Shown piece by piece: positions 7,515-17,300 of a stretch of 21,197 bases of DNA. This stretch comes from Chara braunii (taxonomy: Eukaryota > Streptophyta > Charophyceae > Charales > Characeae), in assembly GCA_003427395.1 (NCBI GenBank), contig BFEA01000174.1, positions 447,479-468,675 on the forward strand. The letters run 5' to 3'. The translations under genes and the position numbers were made by a program. Under the pieces are notes generated by a model. The model saw only the letters and a program-made list of their open reading frames with translations, ran no database searches and was not told the origin of the DNA. Each line of letters begins with the position of its first letter. Position 1 is the stretch's first letter.

Positions 7515-8922
7515 GTGTCAGGACGCAGACCGTTTTCCCATCGCCGTCAACGTTGCCAGCGATGTGAGGCACCTTTGTTCCTCAGTTTGGCATACCTTGT
7601 TAGATAGTTTGTCAGCGGCAGGTGCACAGACTGCTGCTTCTTCATCTTCAGGTCCAGCTGCTGCAGCTGCAGGGCAGCAGCCGGTCCAGCAACCTGTGCA
7701 GCAACAGGTTCCAGCTAGACCACAGTAGCAGTGGTTCCCAAAGATCCCGTCGTCTCCTCCTGAGACATTTTCAGGGGACAAGAAGAAGGAGAACCTCAAG
7801 ACTTGGTTGACTGTTCCAACGTGGGTAAGGGCCAAGCAGACTTTTCCCCAAGAGGAAGTGATCGTGACTGCCTCATACCTTACAAGTTTGGCAGCGAGAT
7901 GGCTAGATGGCATAGTTGCAACCCACGGCTTCGGTAGGAGGATGAATGATTGGGCGAAGGCCCAAGATTCAGACTCATTTATAGAGTTGGTAGAGGAGCG
8001 GTGGCACAACCCTCAGCAGGCACAGCAAGCCACTTATGTGTTGGCACGACTTGACAGGAAGAAGTACAAGACTGCCCGTGAACTTACCAACGCCGTAAAG
8101 AAACTCATCGTGGTCCCGAGTGTGCGCTATGATCCCCACGTCCGGCTGACCATGTATCTGAGATGTCTTCCTACAAACATCAAGAACATGTTAGTCAACG
8201 AGACTAGCATCGAAGTACATGATCTCGCTTCCTTTAGCAAGAAGGCCGTAGACTTAGAGGCAAAGCTAGGGGGTGCACAACAAGTTGTTGTAGACAGGAG
8301 AAAGAAGAAGGTCCTACAAGATTGGAAAAAGAAGGGTAGTCAACTGATAATGATTGATTCTGATGGGAATCAAGGGGAGATCGATGGCATTTCTGATCTT
8401 GTGGAGGACACGGAGTTAGGCGGCGAGGAGAGTGTAGAGGGAGGAAACCTCACCGCAACAACCAAACTTAAGGCAGATGGCCAACGTAAGGGTGGTCAGC
8501 AAAAGAGTCAGGGCAAGGCTCAAGTTTCGCCCAATGCACCAGCATGGGTGAGAGCTGATCTTGAACAAGACGTGTGGAGAGATCGTTACACGCGAGGAGT
8601 GGAGGATGTTCCCTCACCACTTCAGGGGTTGGCTGAGGCTATTGACTCACTTGTCATCCCGCAGACATGTCTAGACCAAATGATTCTTTGTTCGTTAGAT
8701 GTGTTTGAAGCATTGGAGGACCCAGAGGAGTGGTCAGGAAGAGACCCTCGCGAGTTCTGGGTGACGATGTCTAAAGGTCCTAGAGAGGAGAACTTCGCGG
8801 TGGAAGTCATTGTAGGTGGCCGAATGTGTGGCGCCTTTGTAGACAATGGCTCCACATGGAACTTCATAAGTCGTGACTGTGTTGAGAGAGTGCGCCCAAA
8901 GGACCATGCAGCGACTAAGTAG
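7515..8922 (+). pseudogene. Element A gag capsid fused to protease
   Basis: From 7516 one frame runs through a glutamine- and alanine-rich linker, a TAG at about 7726, and then a long opening to 8922. Residues after the TAG carry PPETFSGDKKKENLKTWLT, which is the start of the Retrotrans_gag capsid domain, followed by AARWLDG, WHNPQQAQQATYVLARL and FSKKAVDLEAKLGG. No CCHC zinc knuckle follows; instead there is a lysine-rich and then an acidic linker. Protease appears in the same frame as VEVIVGGRMCGAFVDNGS with catalytic Asp at 8842-8844. The usual D-S/T-G-A motif is D-N-G-S here, so the enzyme was probably dead or altered. The frame ends at the TAG at 8920-8922, inside the protease. Confidence 0.85.
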
Positions 8923-9299
8923 ATTTGTAGCTTCTACCTTAGCCAATAAGGAGCACATGGTTGTCCACGACTACGTCAAGGACATGGTCTGCATTTTCTC
9001 CTATGGAGGAGTGGAACTCAATCATCAGATTTCGTCCCTGGTTAGCGATGACTTATGTTGTGGGGTATGTACTACCTCGAGGTTGCAAAGCCCCAGTTTG
9101 ACTGGGACCGAAAGATGCTTACGCATGTGTTGCCGGATGGGAGGACCGACTAGCTAAATACAAGGCTAGCAGGTTAGTTGACTCTTGCGGTTGCATGTGT
9201 GCGTCTACGTGACAATTATTATAAACAAAACCAAGCTGTTAAATCACCCCCAAAGATCGAAGTTGTCATCACTAAATACCTTGATCTATCTAAGGAGCC
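8923..9299 (+). pseudogene. Element A protease end and PR-RT linker
   Basis: Homology continues past the stop at 8922. LANKEHMVVHDYVKDMVC and YGGVELNHQIS are the second half of the retropepsin domain. A frameshift near 9065 moves the reading to MYYLEVAKPQFDWDRKMLTH. Another near 9210 gives NYYKQNQAVKSPPKIEVVIT, which leads to the RT. So the linker is complete in outline but needs at least three frame corrections and contains stops. The strength of the residue-level match across frames shows that it is decayed, not absent. Confidence 0.7.
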
Positions 9300-10014
9300 T
9301 TGGGAGTCATAGAAAGGGAAGTCGTTCATGCCATAGAAATCATCCCAGGCAGTAAAACGCCGAACGGGGGGATCTATAGGATGCCCCCGACCGAGTTGGA
9401 CGAACTTCGGCGGCAACTGAAGGAGTTTATAGAGAAGGGTTGGATACTGCCTAGTACATCTTCCTACGGTACACCAGTCATATTTGTTCAAAAGAAAGCG
9501 GGATCACTGAGGATGTGTATCAACTATAGAGGCCTCAATACCATCACCGTTAAGAACGCAGAGCCTCTACCCCGCATTGATGATCTATTGGATAAGGTGC
9601 ATGGATGTAGATACTTCACTAAGATAAACTTCATATGGGAGGATCAACACCGTTAAGAATGCAGAGCCTCTACCCCGCACTAAGTCCGACTACCATCAGA
9701 TTGCCATCATATGGTAGGATCAACACAAAACCGTTTTTCAAACCAGGTACGATCTGTACGAGTTTGTGTTGATGCCTTTCGGCATTTCCAATGCGCTCGG
9801 TACATTATAGCACGCCATGAATAGGGTATTCCATGACTACTTAGATAAGTTTATCGTTGTGTACCTCGACGACATTCTTATTTTTAGTAGGACTGTTGAG
9901 GAGCGCGTGAAGCAGGTTGACCTTGTGCTTGGAATCCACCGACAACAAAAGTATAAGATCAACTTGGAGAAATGCGAGTTTCGTCGCACCAAGATCGTAT
10001 ACTTGGGTTACTAG
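9300..10014 (+). pseudogene. Element A reverse transcriptase (broken)
   Basis: The RT palm and fingers are clear: IYRMPPTELDELRRQL, STSSYGTPVIFVQKK, MCINYRGLNTITVKNAEPLP and RIDDLLDKVHGC up to about 9630. The catalytic block then follows at 9855-9880, with YLDD encoded at 9862-9873 and YKINLEKCEF after it. Between them the sequence is scrambled by micro-duplications at 9631-9726, with nonsense codons at about 9715 and 9807. The homology breaks off at LGY (10014), just where the RT connection and RNase H should begin. RNase H is missing entirely. Confidence 0.9.
9545..9726 (+). repeat. Interleaved micro-duplications within RT
   Basis: A 32-bp segment (9545-9576) recurs at 9648-9679 with one C-to-T difference in a CpG. 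A 20-bp segment (9631-9650) recurs at 9707-9726 with one difference. The first copy of the second segment is spliced directly onto the second copy of the first. CACCG and CACTAAG are shared at the junctions. The order suggests repeated template switching, or repair using microhomology. Confidence 0.9.
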
Positions 10015-10031
10015 ATACCGCAGATGGACTA

Positions 10032-10101
10032 GGATGAAAGATGAGCATTCGGGTCAGTCCCGAATGCTCATCTTCCATCCTATGATGGAAGATTCCATCA
10101 T
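10032..10101. repeat. Two adjacent palindromes at the RNase H deletion point
   Basis: 22-bp arms at 10032-10053 and 10059-10080 pair at 21 of 22 positions around the 5-nt loop TCAGT; the inner 16 bp are perfect. Next to it, ATGATGGAA at 10082-10090 pairs with TTCCATCAT at 10093-10101 (2-nt spacer). They lie exactly between the last RT codons and the first recognisable pre-integrase sequence. Confidence 0.95.
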
Positions 10102-11095
10102 GATGGACACCATCTGCAAGCTCGAGGCCAAAGACAATGCCACATTTGACGAGTTTGTAATGGTGGATGATTACTCTTCCTTGAGAAGGCAGGGTTTAAA
10201 AGATTGTGTGTACCGCCTAGTGAATCTTTGTGTAGTTTGTTTCTAGGAGAGTGTCATGATGCAACTGGACATTTAGGGTACAAGAAGACTAGTGCTAACC
10301 TGCTACAACGTTTTCGGTGGCCATCTATGCTTGATGATGCACAACGCTATGTACAGACTTGTCAAGTCTGTCAATGGAACAAGCCGAGAACTCAAGCACC
10401 ACTTGGGTTAATCAAGCCCCTGTCCATTCCTGCTGGACCAGAACAAAGTGGTTCCATGGACTTCATGGACACCCTCGTGACCAGCAAGAGTGGCAAGAGA
10501 CATATCTTTCTCATAATAGACCAGTTCACCAAGTACGGCTAGTGGTCATGCCAGAAACTGCAAAGACTGAGCACGTCATCATGTTATTTATGGATAAATG
10601 GGTACGTGATTTCGAACTGCCCAAGTCGATTGTTAGTGATAGAGATGTCTGCTTGACCAGCAAGATGTGGAAGGAAGCTGTTGAACAGATGGGCAGCCAA
10701 CTCCAAATGACTTCAGGGAATCATCCTGAAGCCAATGGCCAATTGGAGCAGATGAACCTCGTGGTACAACACCTGCTGTGGAAGAAAGCGGCTGAACAGA
10801 AGGGTATCAAGCCCAGCCAGGAGGACTGGGATGAGAAACTTTCTCTCATCGTCAGCCTGTACAACAACTTTGTTCACAGCACCACCAGTGTCTCTCCGAA
10901 TGAGCTGCACCCCGGTTGGAACCCTAGATCAGCATTAGACTTTCCCCTTCCTGACAACTGACCAGCTGCGACACCTGGAAGCATTGAATTTGGGGTTCAG
11001 TATGAGAAACTGTTGCAGCAGGCTGTCAAGCATATCAGGAAATCTCAAACACAAACGATAGTCCACATTTCAGGTAGGAGAAAGAGTCCGGGCAA
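10102..11095 (+). pseudogene. Element A integrase (broken)
   Basis: After a pre-integrase spacer (CKLEAKD at about 10120, LFLEKAGFKRLCVP after a frame change near 10171) the HHCC domain reads GECHDATGHLG, ANLLQRFRWPSM and TCQVCQWNK. The catalytic core follows: SGSMDFMDTL holds the first Asp, IVSDRDVCLTS the second, and HPEANGQLEQMN the Glu. A stop at 10540 and a frameshift beside it separate the first and second Asp. A TGA at 10959-10961 is followed in the same frame by PGSIEFGVQYEKLLQQAVKH, the linker to the C-terminal domain, before further frame loss near 11050. All three catalytic residues are encoded but in two frames, so no working integrase is made. Confidence 0.9.
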
Positions 11096-11115
11096 AGGCT
11101 AGTGAGTTATGACAG

Positions 11116-11594
11116 GAGTACAACATCTCTAGAAAGGTAATGCCTGAGTATTTCGGTCCTTGGGAAGTCTTGGATATTGTGGGTAGTGATCCGGATGGTC
11201 TCTCCAATGTGATTAGAATCCCGGGTCACCTGCGCACTCACCCTGTCTTTCATACTTCCAAGCTTGCACCTTTCACTGAGACTGACAAGTTCCCATCAAG
11301 GAGATCAATGCTGCCCCCAGCCATGGATGGCCACGTGGACGTTGACGACATTCTAGATTATTGAGATCTGTCTGTTCGAAACCCAGTTGGCAGAGGAAGA
11401 CCGCCAAAACCTACAAGAGAGTACCGGGTCAGAATCAGGCATCACACGGATCCAAAGGAAGACCGTTGGCTCACAAAGGAGGAACTGATTAAGACAGCAC
11501 CTCAGGTCGTTGCTGATTATGAACGAAGGTTGAAGGGGAAAGCACCTGCATACAAGCATCTCAGCGGACTTTCAAAGCTAAGGAGGAGGGAGCG
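11116..11594 (+). pseudogene. Element A pol C-terminus with chromodomain-like tail
   Basis: EYFGPWEVLDIVGSDPDG and RTHPVFHTSKLAPF are the GPF/Y-type C-terminal integrase module of chromoviruses and relatives. VDVDDILDY then a TGA (11362-11364) starts the tail, which resumes in the same frame as REYRVRIRHHTDPKEDRWLT followed by KEELIKTAPQVVADYERR. That pattern resembles a chromodomain, which steers integration by binding modified histones; the aromatic cage is not clear. The frame stays open to about 11680, into the LTR, so the true stop codon has probably been lost. Confidence 0.8.
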
Positions 11595-12500
11595 TGAGGA
11601 ATCAGACCTGGCAGTGGCCTCAAAGGCCGCGGCACCCGGCTGGCAAAGGGGCCCCCAGCAAGCAGCGTGCCCGCCCTAAGTGAAGGTGGGGCTGATTTAT
11701 ATGCGTCCCTATTTTTGTCATTTCTGCATGTTGGGGCCCCAGACAGTTGCACCGCGCCAGTTGGTTACAACGACCTCGCCAGTGAGAGCATGGCATCGTG
11801 CTCTTCTCAGCATTGACGTGGCCAAAGGCTCTCGGCCAATGAAAGCCAGGCAGCGGCGTGGCCGAAGGCCTTTTGGCCAATGGCAGTGCAGCGTGTGATG
11901 CTGGCCACATCGCACAGTTAGGCAGCTTAACTGCTGCGGTCCCAGGCCACTGTCTGAATGGCCGTGGGCGTAGATACTTTGGCCCAATGTGAAGCTACTG
12001 GGCACACACTCACCAGGCCCAGCGCAGCCAGAGGCAGGGCTCACTTTCCATATAGGAAAGTGAGCGCCCAGCCAGAAGGACATTCTGGCTCTGCAAGACC
12101 GGGCGGCCATACTGCTGCATTGAGAGCAGGAGGCTGCGAGGGCGCTGGTCGACCAGAGGCGCACACAGGCACACAGAGGAGAGAGGGCACAGCTGGGCAG
12201 CAGGTGCTGAGCAGCCATAGCCAGGCTGGCTCAGCGGAAGCTGGTAAGGCGATGGTGGTCTTCGAGAAGAGGCACACAGTAGGGGAGAGAAGGGGGTGAG
12301 GACGAGGGTGTAGAAACATGTACCTGGTGTATGCAGCAGTTTGCATTGGCGGCTTCGTCAAGTACATTGGTCTTCAGCATGAAGTGACTCCTGTTGCATA
12401 TGCATAATGTAGGCTCGAGTAGGTGCTGAGTAGGATAGGCTGGGCGCTGAGCGCCAATCAAGAAGGGCGACACTGGATACTATGTTGGTGGTAGCGAGAG
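11581..12500 (+). mobile_element. Presumed 3' LTR of element A; right end uncertain
   Basis: A polypurine tract (AGGAGGAGGGAG, 11581-11592) is followed by TG at 11595, the usual start of a 3' LTR directly after pol. No protein is recognisable downstream. The region is rich in short palindromes, including the pair described separately at 12039-12090, and contains GGCC-centred repeats between 11820 and 11880. I could not match it to sequence upstream of gag at 6764, so the LTR call rests on position and the purine tract. Confidence 0.45.
12039..12090 (+). promoter_or_regulatory. Two hairpins, one with a TATA-like loop
   Basis: Perfect 11-bp arms (GCTCACTTTCC at 12039-12049, complement at 12055-12065) enclose ATATA. 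An 8-bp hairpin (AGCCAGAA/TTCTGGCT) follows at 12070-12090. GCAGCCATAGCCA occurs about 160 bp downstream (from 12212). The layout parallels 2786-2950. It is a candidate LTR core promoter; the TATA match is weak. Confidence 0.4.
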
Positions 12501-13440
12501 AGTGCCGACATTGACATTCAAGTTCATTGTGTTGCTCTTATTTGGCTTCTATCTCGGTGCATTGTGCTTTCTGCTTGGTACACAACTATCTGGTCTTCAG
12601 ACTCTTCACTCTTCAGAGTGATATTGCAATTTGGTTTCTGACTATCATTCTTGCTCAATTTCCTTGCAGAAGCCAAGATAAAAAAAAAAAAAACAGACCA
12701 AATATTGCACTAGAAAGTCGAGTCAGGACATAAGCATGCACGATGGCGCACAAACGTGGGTGTGCAGACTTGTTGCCGGCCACAAATGAAAGAAAGGATA
12801 AGCTGGAGCGCATGCACTAGAGTTGAATAGACGCTTCAATTTTGGGCTTTGCCATTTTCCAGGGGGGGAAAAAATAGATTCACACCCTCACAGTCATTTA
12901 CTAGGGGGAGGAAAGGGAAGGAGGTGTTTCTCCACCATTTGCGTACCGTTGTGCCGAACACTTGCATGAGTTTTACAGCACTGAGTTTTATCTTGCGTGG
13001 AAGAAGATCTCTGACTCCTGGTTTCTCCAGTGTCATCACGTGCGTTGGCAGGGACACATCTCCTGATACCACCTGCATTAATGGGAGGAAGAAAGGATGC
13101 AGGTTGCACCACACAGAACCAGCAGTTACTCGACTCCGCAAGCAGCAAAGGAAACAGAAAAAGGTAACGAGTCTAACGACAGGTTTTGTAGGATTCTTTT
13201 TTTTTTTTTACCATATACATGTTATACACACACAGAGTGAGGCAAGAGGGTCGGTTGAGAGGCAAACAAAGCCCACTGCTGCACACTGCGGGCATATATG
13301 GCAATGTTGGATGCTGCAACCAACCACGCATAACAAGGGGGAAACAAAACAAGGCGAAAACAAAACAAGGGAAAATTGCTCCAGTATACGTCTAAAAGGG
13401 CTAGCCCCATGGCATACCAGACACCCGAATAGCATACCAG
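12501..13440. other. No gene recognised; one long unidentified opening
   Basis: The + strand is open for 199 codons from 12849 (TTG) to 13448. The translation is basic, contains a poly-Phe run from a T tract, and matches no family I know. The minus strand is also open over much of the same interval. Without homology or an ATG start I regard it as chance. A tracts lie at about 12680-12693 and a T tract at about 13196-13210. Confidence 0.35.
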
Positions 13441-13800
13441 TGCAATGACTTGCTGTTTTCTGGTCGCCTGTAGCCTCTCTCTGTCGAGGATGTACTATAG
13501 GTAGGACAGATTCGTAATTTTGTCTGGCTGAGGGCTAACCGAGAGACCTACCTGTGAGGGAAATTCTTGAGGGACATATCTGCAAATCCGGGAAAATACA
13601 GGCCCGGTACTAACTTGATTCCCTACAGCTACCCTAACTGCGGATAGCAGGCCCGGGCTACCCCTAGACAGACAGGCCCTATGGGCCTATTCTGAATAGA
13701 CCGTCCTATAGCCTATAGCCGGGTCCGGTAGAGGCCGAGAGGCTGAAACAGATACGGTACCGGTCGGTCAGTCAGTCCGGTCTAGGTCGGTGTAGGCTAG
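13441..13800. other. No gene recognised
   Basis: GC-rich sequence with small hairpins (for example AGGCCC/GGGCCT at about 13674-13689) and a GGTCGGTCAGTCAGTCCGGTC run near 13762. It may be flank of element B or the first part of its LTR; I cannot place the boundary. Confidence 0.35.
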
Positions 13801-14616
13801 AAGTAGGATGGGCACATCGGTTCAGGGCTTTTGCCAGTGGGTACCGTGTACATCGCTGCTGCGCTACGCGTGAACCGGAANTGGTGACGGCTCAGCGTGG
13901 AGGAAGACGGGCATNGCCAGACCATCGGAGCGCAGGCCATAGCTGGGACCTGCGCTGTACTCTGCCAGCACGCAGGGGCTGACAGAGGTCTGGGTTATCG
14001 AGGTCTGCTGGAGGCGAGACAGGCTGGTGCCCTGCTGGACCCTCCTCCGGAGTGGGGTCCCAGAGGGTTTGCGCTGCAGCCATAGCTGCAGCTTCTTCAT
14101 CTCAGAGGTCATCTGATCAGGGTTTGGTGGCGCTGCTGCAGGCTTCCACCCCTCAGAGGCCTGTTTCAGGGTGGAGCTGCCCCCAGGAGTCTGTATTTGG
14201 GTGGCACTTGATGTTTCAGGGCTCAGGGGGTGTTCCGGGGGTTAGTCTGGGTTGGAGAGTGAAGTGCTGCTCAATTCTGAGCAGCGCACTGTAGTTCTGG
14301 AGTGATCTGGACATTTCGAGACTCAGAGTTTAATAAACAGTGTGTAACTGTGTTTGGACTATCATCGTTTCATTGTTTCCTGGATGTGATCTGCTCGGCT
14401 TTTCTCTATGACAGGTTGTGAGGATTGAATGGAGTGAATTGCACCTTCAGTGTACCCTGTCATATTGCATGGACAAGTCTTCCGCTGTGTTTATCTCTCC
14501 CTGTGCGGTGTGATACTCCTATCCTCTCCCCTTCCTTCTGTGTGTGTATGGGCATGTGCAGAAGTTTAAGTGAGTGAGTGTTGGCCTTCAGGCAACGTAC
14601 AACCAGAATCATAACA
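13801..14616 (+). mobile_element. 5' LTR of element B; start uncertain
   Basis: The inner edge is firm: the LTR ends ...ATAACA at 14616, followed by GT and the primer-binding site. AATAAA at about 14331-14336 suits an LTR polyadenylation signal. The outer edge is a guess, because the 3' LTR is beyond the window. Two N bases (13881, 13915) fall here. GCCATAGC occurs at 13936 and 14079. Confidence 0.5.
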
Positions 14617-14618
14617 GT

Positions 14619-14630
14619 TGGTATCAGAGC
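14619..14630 (+). other. Primer-binding site of element B
   Basis: TGGTATCAGAGC, complementary to the 3' end of initiator Met-tRNA, two bases after the LTR end. It is the standard priming site of plant LTR retrotransposons. Confidence 0.9.
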
Positions 14631-16131
14631 AATTGGATCCAGACTCTAGAGCGATTGATGAGTTGGAGCACCCATCATCACCTGGCGAGATACTGGAGTT
14701 GGGTTTCATGGCGATTCATCATCGTCAGGGTTGTTGTCAGTAGGGTGGTGGTTGTGAGTGTGTGGCGGGAAGCAACAGGCAGAGGGTGACACACTCCTGG
14801 CTAGGGTTATGCGGGAGTGAGTGGCGGTTGATAATCCAGAGGCCCATAAGGCTCTGGGGGGCTAATAATAGCCTCGCGATTCACCTGGAGGTTGGCGATT
14901 GTCAGTGAAGCGATCCCAGGAGGTTGCGATTTTGGAATTGGGTCAGAATCCCCAATTTCCAATCAGCGCTGTACAGGGTGATGTGGTGCTGTACTGTCTG
15001 GAGCAGTTATCAACACCTGGGAGTCCAAATTCGTTGAATCTGTCAGTTGGGGGTGAAGCGCCTCAGGGAATTCTACTAGATCACCAAGTTTGGAAGAATT
15101 CTGTACGTGGGAACAATGTATACTATCAGGAGGTGACACTGGCGAGATAGGGTTGACTATTCAGCCATAGCCAAGATTTCAAGCATCTTCTTCAGAGTTA
15201 ACCCTGAAGTGAGTGTGTTCCTTACTCTATCCTGTGTGGCTATTCTGGGGCTATTTGTAGAATAGAGAAATTTGGTATGTCTGTCAGGTGACAGTTGAAA
15301 ATCGAAATTCAGACTGTGGGACAGCCATATCCAACTTCTCCTACCTATCTTCTTTGACCTCTACTAACCCTGTTTGACCTCCCCTCTGACCCAAATTTCA
15401 TCGGCTACTGCTGTACAGTGTTGCGATTCATATGGTACTGTAAATTGGATTGTTCAAGGGCCAGTTTGTCAGTGATACTGCAAATTTGAATTCTGCGCTG
15501 ACATAGCCAAAGCTATGGTAGACTAGGGTCAATCATAACTTTGATTCTGCCCGTCAGAATTCAGTTCTGTCAGCCCCTGGTAAATCACAATTCAATATTC
15601 TACCAGTGCCTGAAATCGCACAGTCAGATTTGATGTTTTGAGTCAGTTACAGTGTTTGCTGTAGTTCGCCATACCCCAGTATGGCATCCAGGGTCATACA
15701 GTGTTGATGTCAACAGGGTAGGTCTAAAAATAGCTTTTCCTGTAAATCGCTGCATCTTGGTTATCAGTAGATACCTATCTAACCCTAATTAGTCACTCTG
15801 TGTGATTACTAATCAACACTAATTAGTCCAAGACTGCATCCTGTCAGTTGTTGATCGAGGATTTGCAATTATTGCATGCAATTGTTGAGTCAGGGCAGGG
15901 ATGGAAAAATCGTGAAATTGGTTTTGCCTGAGTGGACTCTGAACTGACCCTGACCCTCAAGCGGTCTGCTGAGACTGAGCACTCATTTGCTCAGATTAAC
16001 CAATCTCCTCTCTCCAGGCAGGTGACAACACTTGGATTAGTACTGCAGGGAACATCCAATTCCTGTTACCTCCTGTCTGTTCTTTGATTGTCATTGTTGT
16101 TTGTTTATTTGTCTGTATTGTGGGAAACAAT
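14631..16131 (+). other. 1.5-kb untranslated leader of element B
   Basis: No recognisable protein lies between the PBS and the gag ATG. Short open frames occur (for example about 14574-14789 and 14899-15150), but they have no family resemblance. A pyrimidine run and CAG at about 16003-16018 (CTCCTCTCTCCAG) look like a splice acceptor shortly before gag, so the leader could be spliced; no donor can be chosen by eye. GCCATAGC occurs at 15164. Confidence 0.55.
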
Positions 16132-17300
16132 ATGGCAAAATCAAGGAAGGCTGAGGGAGTTGAGAGTTCTGGGGAGACACCCCAGGTAAAGCTTGAGATG
16201 ATAGTGCAACCTGTAACACCTGTACCGCCTGACCCTTTAGAGGCTGAACTGCGGGCCCAAGAGGAGAAACTCCGCTTGCAGACCCAGGCAGTTGAGAACC
16301 TAAAGGCAGAGCTCAAGAGGAAGGAAGAGTATGCCCAGAAGGAGGCCAGAAGAAAAGTGTTGATTGGAGATATGCAGAGGATTATGAGCCTNGGTACAAC
16401 CAGTCAGGCAAGTAAGGACATGGCAGAATTCATCCTTCTGCAGGATGAGATTCACCGGTCCTACTTTACTAACTGGGATGACCGAATCTCAGGTCTGGAG
16501 ACCAGCCATTCAGCTTTGTCAAAGAAGCTGGATGACATCTCTCCTCAACTGAACAACATTGCCAAACAGCTGCAGATTACCCCTGTTCAGACTGTTCCCC
16601 TCTCTTCTGGCCCTTCTGCAGCACCTGTCCCAAAACCCCCACACTCCAGACCTTCATCCCCACCTCTCACACCCAAGTCACCAGCACCCTCCCAGTCCTC
16701 AGCCCCATTTGAGCCGCAGCGGCCCAAGCTGACCCCTCCACCAATGTTCTCAGGAGAAGATCCTAAGGTGGATGTGGCAGATTGGGTGACTGCGCAGCGA
16801 ACCTACCTGAGTGGGTTCACATGCGACGAGGATGTGAAGGTGTCAGCCATCCTGGCCCGGCTGGAGAGGACTGCACTACAATGGTGCACCTCCACCTCCA
16901 GCAAGCAGGGGATGGAGATGGCTGATTGGGCGCAGAGGCTGGGGGTGGCTGGATTTCTGCAGGCCCTGCAGGACTGGTTTGCAGACAAGGAGCAGGCAAG
17001 AAAGGCTGCAGATAAAATGATGCGCCTGGGCCAGAAAAAGTTTGATGGCTCCTTGTCCAAACTGTATTCCACCTTTGAGAGTCTGACATCAACTCCAGGG
17101 TTGGAGATAAGTGAGCAGGATCTGCTCATTCATTTCCTGAGGGCAGTGCCTGAGCAATTCCAGCTTGCTCTCTTCTCTCAGGGCCACAAGAACTGGAGGT
17201 CCTTTGGCAGAGCAGGCCTGGACTTGGAATCCAAACTCCATGTCCAGGAAGCACCTTCTGAAGGAAGGAAGGGGCCCTCCTCCAAAGGGCGAAGGAGGAG
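16132..17300 (+). pseudogene. Element B gag (coiled coil and capsid)
   Basis: Gag forms the virus-like particle. I take the ATG at 16132 (A at -3, G at +4); the frame is open upstream to 16084 but has no earlier ATG. Residues about 25-90 are a heptad-rich coiled coil (ELRAQEEKLRLQTQAVENLK). A proline- and serine-rich linker follows (about 165-205), then the capsid domain: PPPMFSGEDPKVDVADWVTA, RTALQWCTS, ALQDWFADKEQARKAADKMM and DLLIHFLRAVPEQFQLALF. The N at 16392 is in codon CTN, which is Leu whatever the base. The frame ends uselessly at 17373. Between 17262 and about 17300 the meaningful reading moves to the -1 frame, which fits a 1-bp deletion, since I see no slippery heptamer there. Confidence 0.9.

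Noticed and set aside
12849-13448. 199-codon open frame on the + strand as a host gene
   Set aside because: It starts at TTG, contains a poly-Phe run from a T tract, matches no family I know, and the opposite strand is open too. No promoter or splice pattern supports it.
16084-16131. Upstream extension of gag giving a hydrophobic N-terminus
   Set aside because: The frame is open but lacks an ATG; the ATG at 16132 has a good context and fits Gag, which is cytoplasmic.
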